Positions 1 to 6,182 are shown, numbered from the stretch's first letter. The stretch: 6,470 bases of DNA from Vulcanimicrobiota bacterium (GCA_014305015.1 JACRUB010000203.1:1-6470); one strand, 5' to 3'. Notes: generated from the sequence alone by a model not told the origin. A program made the numbers and translations.

Positions 1-568
1 CGGTATCTTCGAGGACTTTTTGATCCGCGCCGACAGTGACGAGGGTGCGAATATCTTCTTCTGTGACGAAAATCTGCCGGGCATGCGGTGGCACACCGAA
101 CGGTCGCACAAGGAAATCGGTCAGAAACAGAAACGTGCGCACGACAGGCGTAAGAATCCAGGCGATGCGCAGCATCGAGGGCGCGAGGCGCAAGGCCCAG
201 CGGTCGCTATCGGTGACCGCGACCGTCTTCGGGATGATCTCGCCGAAGAGCAAGAACACGACCGTCATCACGACCGTCGAGATCACGGCGGCGTACGGAA
301 CGCCGGCTTGAATAAAGAGGAATGTAGCGAGCGAGTCGGCTCCGAGGAGCACGATGGTATTCGCGACCAAGATCGAGGTGAGGAACCGGTTGCGGTCGTC
401 GAGGAGCTCGAGAACGGCATTCGCTTCTTTGAGGCCACGTTCGAGCATCCCGCGGGCCCGTAGGCGGCTGACCGAAACCAGCGCGGCCTCAGAGGCAGCG
501 AAGAATGCGGCCGCAAGAACCAGCACTACCAGTGCCAGTACTTCGAGCCAATTTACGTTGGTAGTCAT
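1..568 (-). CDS. CNNM/DUF21 (HlyC/CorC-type) membrane transporter, 5' part only
   Basis: This is the N-terminal 189 codons of a protein that continues past the left edge. Family knowledge: CNNM/CorC proteins are inner-membrane transporters for Mg2+ or other divalent cations, with a DUF21 membrane domain followed by two CBS domains and a CorC_HlyC domain. Seen: a hydrophobic helix at residues 8-24 running into the small-residue motif FAASEAALVS (23-32), further helices at about 63-76, 82-108 and 130-152, and the family hallmark GEIIPKT at 109-115. Residues 168-189 (VTEEDIRTLV and onward) resemble the acidic linker before the first CBS domain, so the CBS and C-terminal domains should lie outside the window. 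ATG 568 is chosen because it sits just before the first helix; the only SD-like bases (GAG) abut the ATG, so ribosome binding looks weak. The gene follows dgkA after 75 nt. Transport is inferred from the family; the ion is unknown. Confidence 0.9.
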   Translation of the reverse strand, partial: MTTNVNWLEVLALVVLVLAAAFFAASEAALVSVSRLRARGMLERGLKEANAVLELLDDRNRFLTSILVANTIVLLGADSLATFLFIQAGVPYAAVISTVVMTVVFLLFGEIIPKTVAVTDSDRWALRLAPSMLRIAWILTPVVRTFLFLTDFLVRPFGVPPHARQIFVTEEDIRTLVTVGADQKVLEDT

Positions 569-643
569 CTCAGATGGGGGGCCCCGAAACTCGCAGAGTT
601 GTGGGGTAGAGGGTCTGGGTCTTGTTCCATATATACCGGGCGA
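569..643 (-). other. Intergenic gap between dgkA-PAP2 and the CNNM gene
   Basis: These 75 nt are the largest break between genes in the left half of the window. The stretch holds the presumed leader of the CNNM gene downstream of an extended -10 motif, an AT-rich GGTATATATGG segment on the minus strand, and a GGGGCCCC palindrome about 10 nt before the start codon. I see no stem followed by a T-run, so no intrinsic terminator for the upstream genes is evident, and read-through from dgkA is likely. Confidence 0.5.
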
Positions 644-651
644 TTATAACA
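643..651 (-). promoter_or_regulatory. Extended -10 promoter motif overlapping the dgkA stop codon
   Basis: Read on the minus strand these bases are TGTTATAAT: a perfect consensus TATAAT with the TGn extension. The motif covers the last sense codon and the TAA stop of dgkA-PAP2 and points into the CNNM gene, giving a leader of roughly 65-70 nt. No good -35 hexamer is present at 16-18 nt; the nearest resemblance (TTTACC) is about 21 nt away. Extended -10 promoters often lack a clear -35, so an internal promoter is plausible, but this is inference from one motif. Confidence 0.4.
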
Positions 652-1426
652 CATGTGGCCTAATGAGCAGGTAAACGGCGAGGGTGACGAGCGTGCCTAG
701 GGCGGCTCCCCACGTAACCTCGAGCGTATTGTGGATTTGGGCCTCCACGCGGCTCTGGGCAACCAGGGCTGCGAGTCCGTAGGCCAGCAGCGCCACGAGG
801 GGCCGCTGGTAGTACAGCGCGAGAATGGTGGCCACCGCGAAGGCCATGGCGGCATGGCCGGAAACGGCGCCACCTTGCAAGGCGGATCCTCGGCCGGCAA
901 AGGCTTTGGCAAAGATGGTCCCGATCACTACGATCGCGAGAATCACGAGTACGGTATTGGCAGGCACCTGCGCGAGCGCCGTATAGACAGTTGCCCCGCC
1001 GGCAAAGATGCCGTTGTAAAACGTCAGATACCCGACGACGACCGAGGCCATGACCGCCATGAGGACCGCGCCGGCTGCTGCGTCCTTTGCCGTTTTCGCA
1101 AGTGGATGATGCGCTATAGTCAGGAGATCCACCACCGCCTCCACCGCGGTGTTCACGAGTTCGAGCGCGAGCACCATCGCGATGAGAATCACGATAACGA
1201 TAATGTAGACGCGTTCCAACTTCAAGAACACGGTGGCAGCAAGCACAATCGCGGCAATAACCAGATGAATACGCATGTTGGGCTGTGTTTTTGCTGCGTA
1301 CATGATGCCGGAGAACGCGTAGTGGAACGAACTCCAGAACTTACTCTCGGTTATTCGTTTGTACCCTGGCGAGTGCTGTTCGTGCGAGTGCCCGTGATGC
1401 TCCGGCGGCTGGTGTGGATGCAACAT
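644..1426 (-). CDS. dgkA: DgkA-type lipid kinase fused to a PAP2 phosphatase
   Basis: This 260-aa integral membrane protein joins two enzymes. Residues about 22-137 form a DgkA domain: an amphipathic start (KFWSSFHYAFSG), then helices, with the signature ELVNTAVEAVVDL (89-101; E89, N92 and E96 are the catalytic and metal positions) and AKDAAAGAVL (113-122). Known homologues phosphorylate diacylglycerol (Gram-negative) or undecaprenol (Gram-positive); the sequence looks like the Gram-positive undecaprenol kinase type. Residues about 140-258 are a PAP2 domain with K174 and R179 (motif 1), SGH at 189-191 (motif 2) and SR 225-226 with H232 and E236 (motif 3, E replacing the commoner D). The first 20 residues carry seven histidines. 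The halves could run opposing reactions on a lipid alcohol and its phosphate or pyrophosphate; that is inference. ATG 1426 overlaps the ybeY stop as TGATG with only a weak SD, implying translational coupling. Confidence 0.9.
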   Translation of the reverse strand: MLHPHQPPEHHGHSHEQHSPGYKRITESKFWSSFHYAFSGIMYAAKTQPNMRIHLVIAAIVLAATVFLKLERVYIIVIVILIAMVLALELVNTAVEAVVDLLTIAHHPLAKTAKDAAAGAVLMAVMASVVVGYLTFYNGIFAGGATVYTALAQVPANTVLVILAIVVIGTIFAKAFAGRGSALQGGAVSGHAAMAFAVATILALYYQRPLVALLAYGLAALVAQSRVEAQIHNTLEVTWGAALGTLVTLAVYLLIRPHVL

Positions 1427-1875
1427 CAGTCTTCGTACGGCCAGCTCAGGCCAATTACTTGCGCCAAGCGGCGCTCTTCGGCTCGCATATCTTCCCGTTC
1501 GGCCGCTTCTTCATGGTCGTGGCCCATGACGTGCAGCACGCCGTGGATCAATAAGCGGTTGATCTCAGCTTCGAGCGAGGCGTCATAATCTGCTGCTTGC
1601 CGCCGCGCGCTATCCACGCTAATGACGACATCCCCGAGCAGACGCTCTCCGAGATGCGCGTCACCCTCTTCCAATAGCGGAAAACTCAGCACATCGGTCG
1701 GCTTGTCCTTGCCGCGGTGCGCGCGATTAATTTCGCGAATCTCGTCGTCGTCAACGAATGATATGGACAGCGCGCTTTGCCGCTCATTGACGGCCTCCAG
1801 GAGCTTCTTTGCCGTGCGCTTAACGGCGCGCGCATCGATCCCGCTTCCACGCACCGCATTACGATAGTGAATCAC
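1426..1875 (-). CDS. ybeY: Endoribonuclease YbeY (UPF0054)
   Basis: YbeY is a cytoplasmic, zinc-dependent single-strand endoribonuclease family involved in 16S rRNA 3'-end maturation and ribosome quality control. The 149-aa length is normal. Seen: the metal-binding signature HGVLHVMGHDH at residues 111-121 with ligands H111, H115 and H121; the family block NRAHRGKDKPTDVLSFP (50-66); and GDVVIS (81-86) on the core sheet. The GTG start at 1875 overlaps the phoH stop as GTGA (4-nt overlap) and starts the expected MIHYRNAV N-terminus; no clear SD precedes it, so translation is probably coupled to phoH. The phoH-ybeY pairing is widespread. In Firmicutes an HD-domain gene (pgpH) usually separates the two; here they touch, as in Proteobacteria. 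Confidence 0.96.
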   Translation of the reverse strand: MIHYRNAVRGSGIDARAVKRTAKKLLEAVNERQSALSISFVDDDEIREINRAHRGKDKPTDVLSFPLLEEGDAHLGERLLGDVVISVDSARRQAADYDASLEAEINRLLIHGVLHVMGHDHEEAAEREDMRAEERRLAQVIGLSWPYED

Positions 1876-2831
1876 GGCGAGGTATCCGCCGAGGCGTACG
1901 CCCGGATAATCTTACTCACGAGCGGATGACGCACGACGTCGGTTTCATTAAAATGCACGATACCGATATCGCCCGTACCGGAAAAAAGCCGTGGAGCTTC
2001 AAGCAAGCCACAACTGGCGCCGCGTGGCAAATCGATCTGTGTCACGTCGCCCTGCACGATCATCTTCGAGCCGCTACCCAGGCGCGTGAGAAACATCTTG
2101 AGCTGGTCGCGCGTTGCATTCTGCGCTTCATCGAGAATGACGAAAGCATCGGAAAGCGTGCGGCCGCGCATATAGGCAAGCGGCGCCACTTCGATAATTC
2201 CCCGTTCGATATATTTCGTGACGACGCCGTCATCGAGCAACTCCGCGAGCGCATCGTAGAGTGGACGTAAATACGGATCGACTTTTTCTTTGAGATCGCC
2301 CGGCAAGAATCCGAGCTTTTCGCCGGCTTCAACGGCCGGACGTGAGAGAATGAGCCGCGAGACGTGCCGGTTACGCAACGCGCGCACCGCCATGACCACG
2401 GCTAAAAATGTTTTGCCCGTACCGGCCGGCCCGATGCCGAACGTAAGCGTGTTCTCATCGATCGAGCGAACGAACTCGCGCTGGCCGGCGGTACGCGCGC
2501 GTATCTCTTTTCCACGCTGCGTCTGGAACAGCGTTTCGAGGGGGTGCTTGCCGTCGCGATCTAGAGCGACGTCTTGGGCGGCGAGGCGCACGTCATCAGG
2601 CGTTAGCAATGCCCCGTTTACGGCCGCTTTGAGCATATGCTCGAGAATTCGCAGCGCCACCTCGACCGCGGTCGGTTCACCCGCTACGACAATGCGGTTG
2701 CCGTCCACCCGGACCGCAACGGGAACGTTCTTTTCAATTGCCGTGAGATTTTGATCGAATTTGCCGAAGAGCCGGATGTGGTCGTGTAGACCCTCTAGGT
2801 CGATGGTTCGTTCGGTCGCCGTATCTGCCAG
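1872..2831 (-). CDS. phoH: PhoH-family P-loop ATPase (PhoL/YbeZ type), CTG start proposed
   Basis: This is a cytoplasmic PhoH NTPase, a helicase-like P-loop ATPase tied to RNA metabolism and found next to ybeY. From CTG 2831 the protein has 319 residues, the usual length. N-terminal residues 9-70 match the conserved family head (TIDLEG at 9-14, LFGKFDQN at 20-27, then GNRIVVAGEPTAVE from 44). Then come Walker A GPAGTGKT at about 134-141, Walker B VILDEAQNA with D234 and E235, QGDVTQIDLP at 260-269 and R301 in DVVRHPLV. No ATG, GTG or TTG lies in frame between the upstream stop (2844-2846) and GTG 2708; starting there would remove 41 residues of the conserved head. CTG 2831 has AGGGAG 8 nt upstream. 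The head overlaps the 142-aa gene by 37 nt; the tail overlaps ybeY by 4 nt. Family assignment is firm; the CTG start is inference. Confidence 0.93.
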   Translation of the reverse strand: MADTATERTIDLEGLHDHIRLFGKFDQNLTAIEKNVPVAVRVDGNRIVVAGEPTAVEVALRILEHMLKAAVNGALLTPDDVRLAAQDVALDRDGKHPLETLFQTQRGKEIRARTAGQREFVRSIDENTLTFGIGPAGTGKTFLAVVMAVRALRNRHVSRLILSRPAVEAGEKLGFLPGDLKEKVDPYLRPLYDALAELLDDGVVTKYIERGIIEVAPLAYMRGRTLSDAFVILDEAQNATRDQLKMFLTRLGSGSKMIVQGDVTQIDLPRGASCGLLEAPRLFSGTGDIGIVHFNETDVVRHPLVSKIIRAYASADTSP

Positions 2832-3223
2832 AGCGGATTCTCCCTAAGCGCGATGGGCGGGCCTAAGAGCTCCGATGCCACCACTGCTCGTAATAGACTA
2901 TTCCCATCTTCGAACAAACCGCTCAAGGGACCGCTTGCGCGCAGCTGAGACCGGGCTTCTTCCCGGTCGTGGGCGGTAGATTGGGGCGCCGCCGCCCGCT
3001 TCGGAGCAGCATAGTCCTGCGCATCAGGGCGCGGAGCGACGGGAGCGCTCTGCGGCAGCACGGGCGGGATGACGGGTTGCGCGGCATTCTTCTCTTGCAA
3101 CGCCGCCAACATCTGGACGTAGCGCGAATCGGGCGCATATCCCGTCTGACGGGCTTCGGCTTCCATCCGCGCCTTCTCCGCCGCAACGGCTTGCTGGATG
3201 CCGTATTTGATTAGTTCACGCAT
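2795..3223 (-). CDS. Unrecognised 142-aa protein between floA and phoH
   Basis: I do not recognise this family. Three parts are visible. Residues 1-48 are a charged, probably helical segment (MRELIKYGIQQAVAAEKARM and onward). Residues 49-90 are a Pro/Ala-rich, likely disordered linker. Residues 95-142 look like a small conserved module (LFEDGNSLLRAVVASELLGP at 103-122, then PIALRENPLW at 123-132). There is no signal peptide or membrane segment, so it is probably cytosolic. ATG 3223 has AAGGG 10 nt upstream, lying at the edge of the intergenic repeat. The 3' end overlaps the start of phoH by 37 nt and contains its SD, which supports real translation and coupling. In Bacillus this position holds yqfB, yqfC and yqfD; I see no sequence resemblance to YqfC or YqfD. 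No function is assigned. Confidence 0.7.
   Translation of the reverse strand: MRELIKYGIQQAVAAEKARMEAEARQTGYAPDSRYVQMLAALQEKNAAQPVIPPVLPQSAPVAPRPDAQDYAAPKRAAAPQSTAHDREEARSQLRASGPLSGLFEDGNSLLRAVVASELLGPPIALRENPLWQIRRPNEPST
2840..2845 (-). promoter_or_regulatory. Ribosome binding site deciding the phoH CTG start
   Basis: On the minus strand these bases read AGGGAG, a strong Shine-Dalgarno core, followed by an 8-nt spacer and then CTG at 2831-2829. The site lies inside the coding sequence of the preceding 142-aa gene and touches the stop codon (2844-2846) that closes the phoH frame upstream. No other start-like codon in any useful frame sits at this distance, which is why it is assigned to phoH. 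Confidence 0.6.
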
Positions 3224-3233
3224 TTACTTCACG

Positions 3234-3280
3234 CCCTTGCTTCGACAAGCTCAGCATGACAAGCTGTGGCAGCATGACAA
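3234..3280 (-). repeat. Intergenic palindromic repeat with an 11-nt tandem duplication
   Basis: This element fills most of the 61-nt gap between floA and the 142-aa gene. Plus-strand CAGCATGACAA occurs exactly at 3252-3262 and again at 3270-3280, seven bases apart. The segment 3239-3250 folds as a hairpin, GCTT-cgac-AAGC. On the minus strand the core reads GTCATGCTGAGCTTGTCGAA and continues GCA. I recall this motif type as a short dispersed repeat between genes in many bacterial genomes; that is from memory and not checked. Its right end on the transcript supplies the AAGGG that may be the ribosome binding site of the next gene. A diverged relative lies at 5689-5736. Confidence 0.65.
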
Positions 3281-3284
3281 TGGC

Positions 3285-4292
3285 CTACTTACTCGGGGGT
3301 GGTTGCGGTGGGGTGTCGCTGCCTTTATCGATATTGCCGCCGATGGCGCCGCGCATCTCCGTGTCTGCTTTGATGTTGTTGAGTTTGTAGTAATCCATGA
3401 CACCGAGATTGCCGCTGCGGAACGCTTCCGCAATCGCCATTGGAATGTTTGATTCGGCCTCGACGACCTTCGCGCGCATTGCCTGCGTGTTGGCCTTTTG
3501 CTCTTGCTCCGCGGCTTGGGCTGCGTATTGACGTTCCGCGGCTTTGGCTTGCGCGATGCGGCGGTCGGCTTCTGCCTGCGACATCTGCAACTCGGCGCCG
3601 ATGTTCTTGCCGACGTCAACGTCTGCAATATCGATCGAAACGATCTCAAACGCGGTTCCCGCGTCTAAGCCTTTGGCCAACACGGCTTTGGAAATGCGGT
3701 CTGGATATTCGAGCACTTCTTTGTGATCGATGGCCGCACCGACTGCGGAGACAACGCCTTCACCGACGCGCGCGACGATAGTAGGTTCGCCCGCGCCGCC
3801 GACGTACCGGTCTAAGTTGCTGCGCACGGTGATACGCGCCTTGACGTTGAGCTGAATGCCGTTCTGCGCGACGCCTTGGAAGATCGGCGTTTCAATCACC
3901 TTCGGATTCACGGACGTCTGCAATGCTTCGAGCACGTTGCGGCCGGCGAGGTCGATAGCCGCTGCGCGCTGCCACTCAAGTGGAATCTGCGCGCGCTGCG
4001 CCGCGATCATTGCGAGGACCACATTCTCAACATTGCCGCCGGCAAGGAAGTGCGATTGCATTTGATCGACCGTGAGCGAAAGTCCGGCTTTGCGCGCACG
4101 CACCAGGTTATTAACGATAACGCTCGGCGGAATGCCGATGAGCCGCATGCGAATGAGCGAGACGATCGAAAGCGGGACGCCTGCCGCAATCGTGCGGATC
4201 CACAATCCGATCGGGAAATAGTAGAGAAACACGAAGAGCATGATGATCGCAAGAAAAAAGATGATCACCACGCCAAAGCTCATGATCGCCAA
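3285..4292 (-). CDS. floA: Flotillin-like protein FloA
   Basis: FloA is a membrane scaffold of bacterial functional microdomains, related to SPFH/flotillin proteins. Its 335 residues match the family length. Seen: an N-terminal membrane hairpin (about 7-30 and 34-48), then the conserved FloA body, including IPPSVIVNNLVRARKAGL at 54-71, NVENVVLAMIAAQRAQIPLE at 87-106, the SPFH-like core VKARITVRSNLDRYVGGAGE at 150-169, and FEIVSIDIADVDVGKNIG at 215-232. An Ala/Gln/Glu-rich coiled-coil follows at about 236-290, then MDYYKLNNIKADTEMR at 299-314 and a Gly/Pro tail. The start is TTG 4292, because AAAGGAG lies 8 nt upstream; ATG 4283 three codons later would be 17 nt away. Only five bases separate it from nfeD, the usual partner, so the two should be co-translated. 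Confidence 0.97.
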   Translation of the reverse strand: MAIMSFGVVIIFFLAIIMLFVFLYYFPIGLWIRTIAAGVPLSIVSLIRMRLIGIPPSVIVNNLVRARKAGLSLTVDQMQSHFLAGGNVENVVLAMIAAQRAQIPLEWQRAAAIDLAGRNVLEALQTSVNPKVIETPIFQGVAQNGIQLNVKARITVRSNLDRYVGGAGEPTIVARVGEGVVSAVGAAIDHKEVLEYPDRISKAVLAKGLDAGTAFEIVSIDIADVDVGKNIGAELQMSQAEADRRIAQAKAAERQYAAQAAEQEQKANTQAMRAKVVEAESNIPMAIAEAFRSGNLGVMDYYKLNNIKADTEMRGAIGGNIDKGSDTPPQPPPSK

Positions 4293-4297
4293 GAAAA

Positions 4298-5641
4298 TTA
4301 CTCCTTTACGTTCGGGAGGTTGAAGCTAGGCAGATTCACGGGTTGCACGAAAACTCGCGCTCCCTCAACCCGTGTGACGCGAACCGGCGTTCCCGCCGGA
4401 ATAAAATCGCCCTCCGTGAGAACGTCGACCCGATGCCCGGCGATGGTAGCGACACCCGCCGGACGCAAGAATGAAGCCGCAGATCCGGTTTGGCCGCGCA
4501 GATACGTGAAATCGCTGCTGGTCACAAACTCGGCTCCTTGAACGCCGGCGAACGTCAAGCGTTTCATGAACGCGTTCTCCGGAAACGCGCGCGTCGCGAC
4601 CCAGAACAGGGCGAGGGTCAGCAGAATCGACGTGGAGATCGTTTGCACGGCGATAAAGAAGAATGGGAGTCCAAAGGCGAGTAAGATCGCTGCAAGCAAG
4701 GCGATGCCGCCCATTATTCCAGGCAGTCCATGTCCTGGCATAACGTGCAGCTCGTACAAGATGCCCATGACCCCAATGACCGCGAGCGCGATCACCAGAC
4801 CGTTGCTAAAGCCCGCATACAGGTGCGTTCCGAAGAATAGTGCAAACGCGCCGACGACGATCGCTCCTGCGATCCCGTGCAATGTTTGCATCTCGATCAA
4901 AAGGCCAAGCATACCGAGCGTTAAGAGTAAGCCGCTCACGATTGGATCGGTTGCAAACCGTGCGAGCTGTTCGGCAAACGAATACTGAATGTTCTGCACG
5001 GTCGTGGCGGGCAACCCGTCAGCTTTAAGCGCAGCAGTTAGCGTCGGCTGGATGTTATCTGCAATGCGCGCGCGCACCGCGTCTTCGGCATTGAGTGTGA
5101 GGATTGCACCGTGCGTCTTATAATCCGGCGCATCCGCATTCGGATCAACCATAGCGGCAGCGATCTTCGGGTTGCGATGATTCCTCAGTGCAGTCGATTC
5201 AAACTCTGCGCGCAACGCCGAAATCGTCTTGATGGTCGTTGGAATTGGCTCGGCCGCGCCGATGCTGGAACCGGGTGCCATCGAGATTTTCGAAGCACTC
5301 AGCGTGATGAGTGCTCCCGCCGACCAGGCGCGCCGTGAAACGTACGCGACGACGGGAATCTTTGAATCGAAGACCGCATCGCGAATCTCCGTTGCGGCAC
5401 TAACGAGACCGCCGAACGTATCGACGTCGAGCACGATTGCGCGCGCTCCGTTTTGGTTGGCTTCGGCGATCGAACGCTGGACGAGGTGTGCCATCCCTTC
5501 GTCGATTGTTCCGTGAATCGGAAGGACGTCAACCACGTTTTGCTGCTGGCTCGTAGCCCGGTTCGCCAGCGCAAAGCCGACAAGACCCGCAAGCACCAAG
5601 AGGCCCAAAACAAAACGGCGCAGATTTACCAGAGCTCTCAT
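4298..5641 (-). CDS. nfeD: NfeD family membrane serine protease (NfeD1b type)
   Basis: This 447-aa protein has the full NfeD1b layout. Residues about 8-27 form a signal or anchor helix. Residues about 37-230 are a ClpP/SppA-like protease domain outside the membrane, with LDVDTFGG at 71-78, the nucleophile S107 in WSAGALITLSASKI, then MAPGSSIGAAEPI (121-133) and the general-base Lys, probably K138. Residues about 235-353 contain about five membrane helices. Residues about 367-436 are the NfeD-C OB-fold domain, with RGQTGSAASFLRPAGVA at 382-398. The known relative in Pyrococcus cleaves a stomatin C-terminus. NfeD genes typically pair with flotillin or stomatin genes, as with floA here, and the products are expected to work together at the membrane. 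ATG 5641 gives the expected hydrophobic start, but its SD is weak (GGAG about 14 nt away). Catalytic residue numbers are inferred from motif alignment by eye. Confidence 0.95.
   Translation of the reverse strand: MRALVNLRRFVLGLLVLAGLVGFALANRATSQQQNVVDVLPIHGTIDEGMAHLVQRSIAEANQNGARAIVLDVDTFGGLVSAATEIRDAVFDSKIPVVAYVSRRAWSAGALITLSASKISMAPGSSIGAAEPIPTTIKTISALRAEFESTALRNHRNPKIAAAMVDPNADAPDYKTHGAILTLNAEDAVRARIADNIQPTLTAALKADGLPATTVQNIQYSFAEQLARFATDPIVSGLLLTLGMLGLLIEMQTLHGIAGAIVVGAFALFFGTHLYAGFSNGLVIALAVIGVMGILYELHVMPGHGLPGIMGGIALLAAILLAFGLPFFFIAVQTISTSILLTLALFWVATRAFPENAFMKRLTFAGVQGAEFVTSSDFTYLRGQTGSAASFLRPAGVATIAGHRVDVLTEGDFIPAGTPVRVTRVEGARVFVQPVNLPSFNLPNVKE
4301..4307 (-). promoter_or_regulatory. 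Strong Shine-Dalgarno setting the floA TTG start
   Basis: The minus strand reads AAAGGAG here, the best ribosome binding site in the window. It lies within the last codons of nfeD, immediately before its TAA stop, and stands 8 nt from TTG 4292 but 17 nt from the alternative ATG 4283, so it favours TTG. Confidence 0.75.
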
Positions 5642-5738
5642 GTCTCTGACTACTGCTCCATTGTTGGTAAGTTACATGCTAGCCCGGTGTCACCCTGAGC
5701 TCTAGCTTGCCCTGAGCAACGACGAAGGGAAGGGTGTT
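5642..5738 (-). other. Intergenic gap between yqeY and nfeD
   Basis: About 97 nt separate the yqeY stop from the nfeD start, a larger gap than at the coupled junctions nearby. Roughly half of it is the palindromic repeat at 5689-5736. The remaining ~45 nt before nfeD contain a three-codon reading frame (ATG GAG CAG TAG) and no convincing -10/-35 pair. A separate nfeD promoter cannot be excluded. Confidence 0.4.
5689..5736. repeat. Palindromic intergenic repeat between nfeD and yqeY
   Basis: The outer arms CACCCT (5691-5696) and AGGGTG (5731-5736) are a perfect inverted pair. Nested inside, CCCT (5710-5713) pairs with AGGG at 5726-5729, around GAGCAACGACGA. Plus-strand TGTCACCCTGAGC at 5688-5700 resembles the minus-strand TGTCATGCTGAGC of the element near 3234-3280, so the two look like diverged, oppositely oriented members of one family. 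Neither strand shows a T-run after the stem, so this is not a standard intrinsic terminator, though it could slow polymerase or protect mRNA ends between yqeY and nfeD. Confidence 0.55.
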
Positions 5739-6182
5739 TTAGCCCAACTCCTCGGTGACGATCTGGCGGACGAGGTTGCCGTCGGCCTCCCCTTTGAGCT
5801 GGGGCATGACGACCTTCATAACGGAGCCCTGATTGCGGCCCTCGGCTGGAATACCGGCCATCGCGTTTTTGACGATCTCGCGGACTTCCTCCGCGGATTT
5901 TTGCGCGGGTAGATAGGCCATCAGGATATCGCGCTCCTGGGCTTCCTTGGCGGCGAGGTCTTCACGCTTGGCCTTCTGGTATTCACTCACCGAGTCGTTA
6001 CGCTGTTTGACCTGACGGCGGACCACGTCGAGCTCGTCGGCATCGCTGAGGTCCTTGCCCGCTTCCGTACGTTTATAGGTAAAACCAGAAAGGGCCGACC
6101 GCAATGTGTCGACCCGGATCTGATCTTTTGCTTTCATCGCAGCCACCATATCGGCGTGGATGCGATCTTTAAGAGCGGCCAC
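5739..6182 (-). CDS. yqeY: GatB/YqeY domain protein
   Basis: This 147-aa protein matches the stand-alone YqeY family, related to the C-terminal tail domain of GatB in the Asp/Glu-tRNA amidotransferase; its precise cellular job is not settled. Seen: the N-terminal helical region (LKDRIHADMVAAMKAKD at 4-20, then TLRSALSGF at 26-34), a charged helical middle (about 45-88), LMAYLPAQKSAEEVREIV at 87-104, and the conserved tail QGSVMKVVMPQLKGEADG at 118-135. The GTG start at 6182 overlaps the rpsU stop as TAGTG. No SD is visible, so it is probably translated by coupling to rpsU. GTG is preferred over the next Met (residue 12) because the residues before that fit the family head. rpsU-yqeY adjacency is seen in many bacteria. 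Confidence 0.95.
   Translation of the reverse strand: MAALKDRIHADMVAAMKAKDQIRVDTLRSALSGFTYKRTEAGKDLSDADELDVVRRQVKQRNDSVSEYQKAKREDLAAKEAQERDILMAYLPAQKSAEEVREIVKNAMAGIPAEGRNQGSVMKVVMPQLKGEADGNLVRQIVTEELG

Noticed and set aside
731..1588. 285-codon plus-strand open frame opposite dgkA and ybeY
   Set aside because: It is antisense to two well-conserved genes, its translation is an Arg/His/Asp-rich low-complexity sequence with no family resemblance, and it is what a GC-rich coding strand produces by codon bias.
2706..2708. GTG start for phoH
   Set aside because: It would delete 41 residues that match the conserved PhoH N-terminus, and the bases upstream carry no Shine-Dalgarno.
4281..4283. ATG start for floA three codons after TTG
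   Set aside because: The AAAGGAG site is 17 nt away from it but 8 nt from the TTG.
3876..4541. 221-codon plus-strand open frame opposite floA and nfeD
   Set aside because: It is antisense to FloA and NfeD, highly charged without domains, and spans the junction of two real genes.
5691..5736. Palindrome after yqeY as an intrinsic terminator
   Set aside because: No T-run follows the stem on either strand, and the sequence fits a dispersed repeat better.
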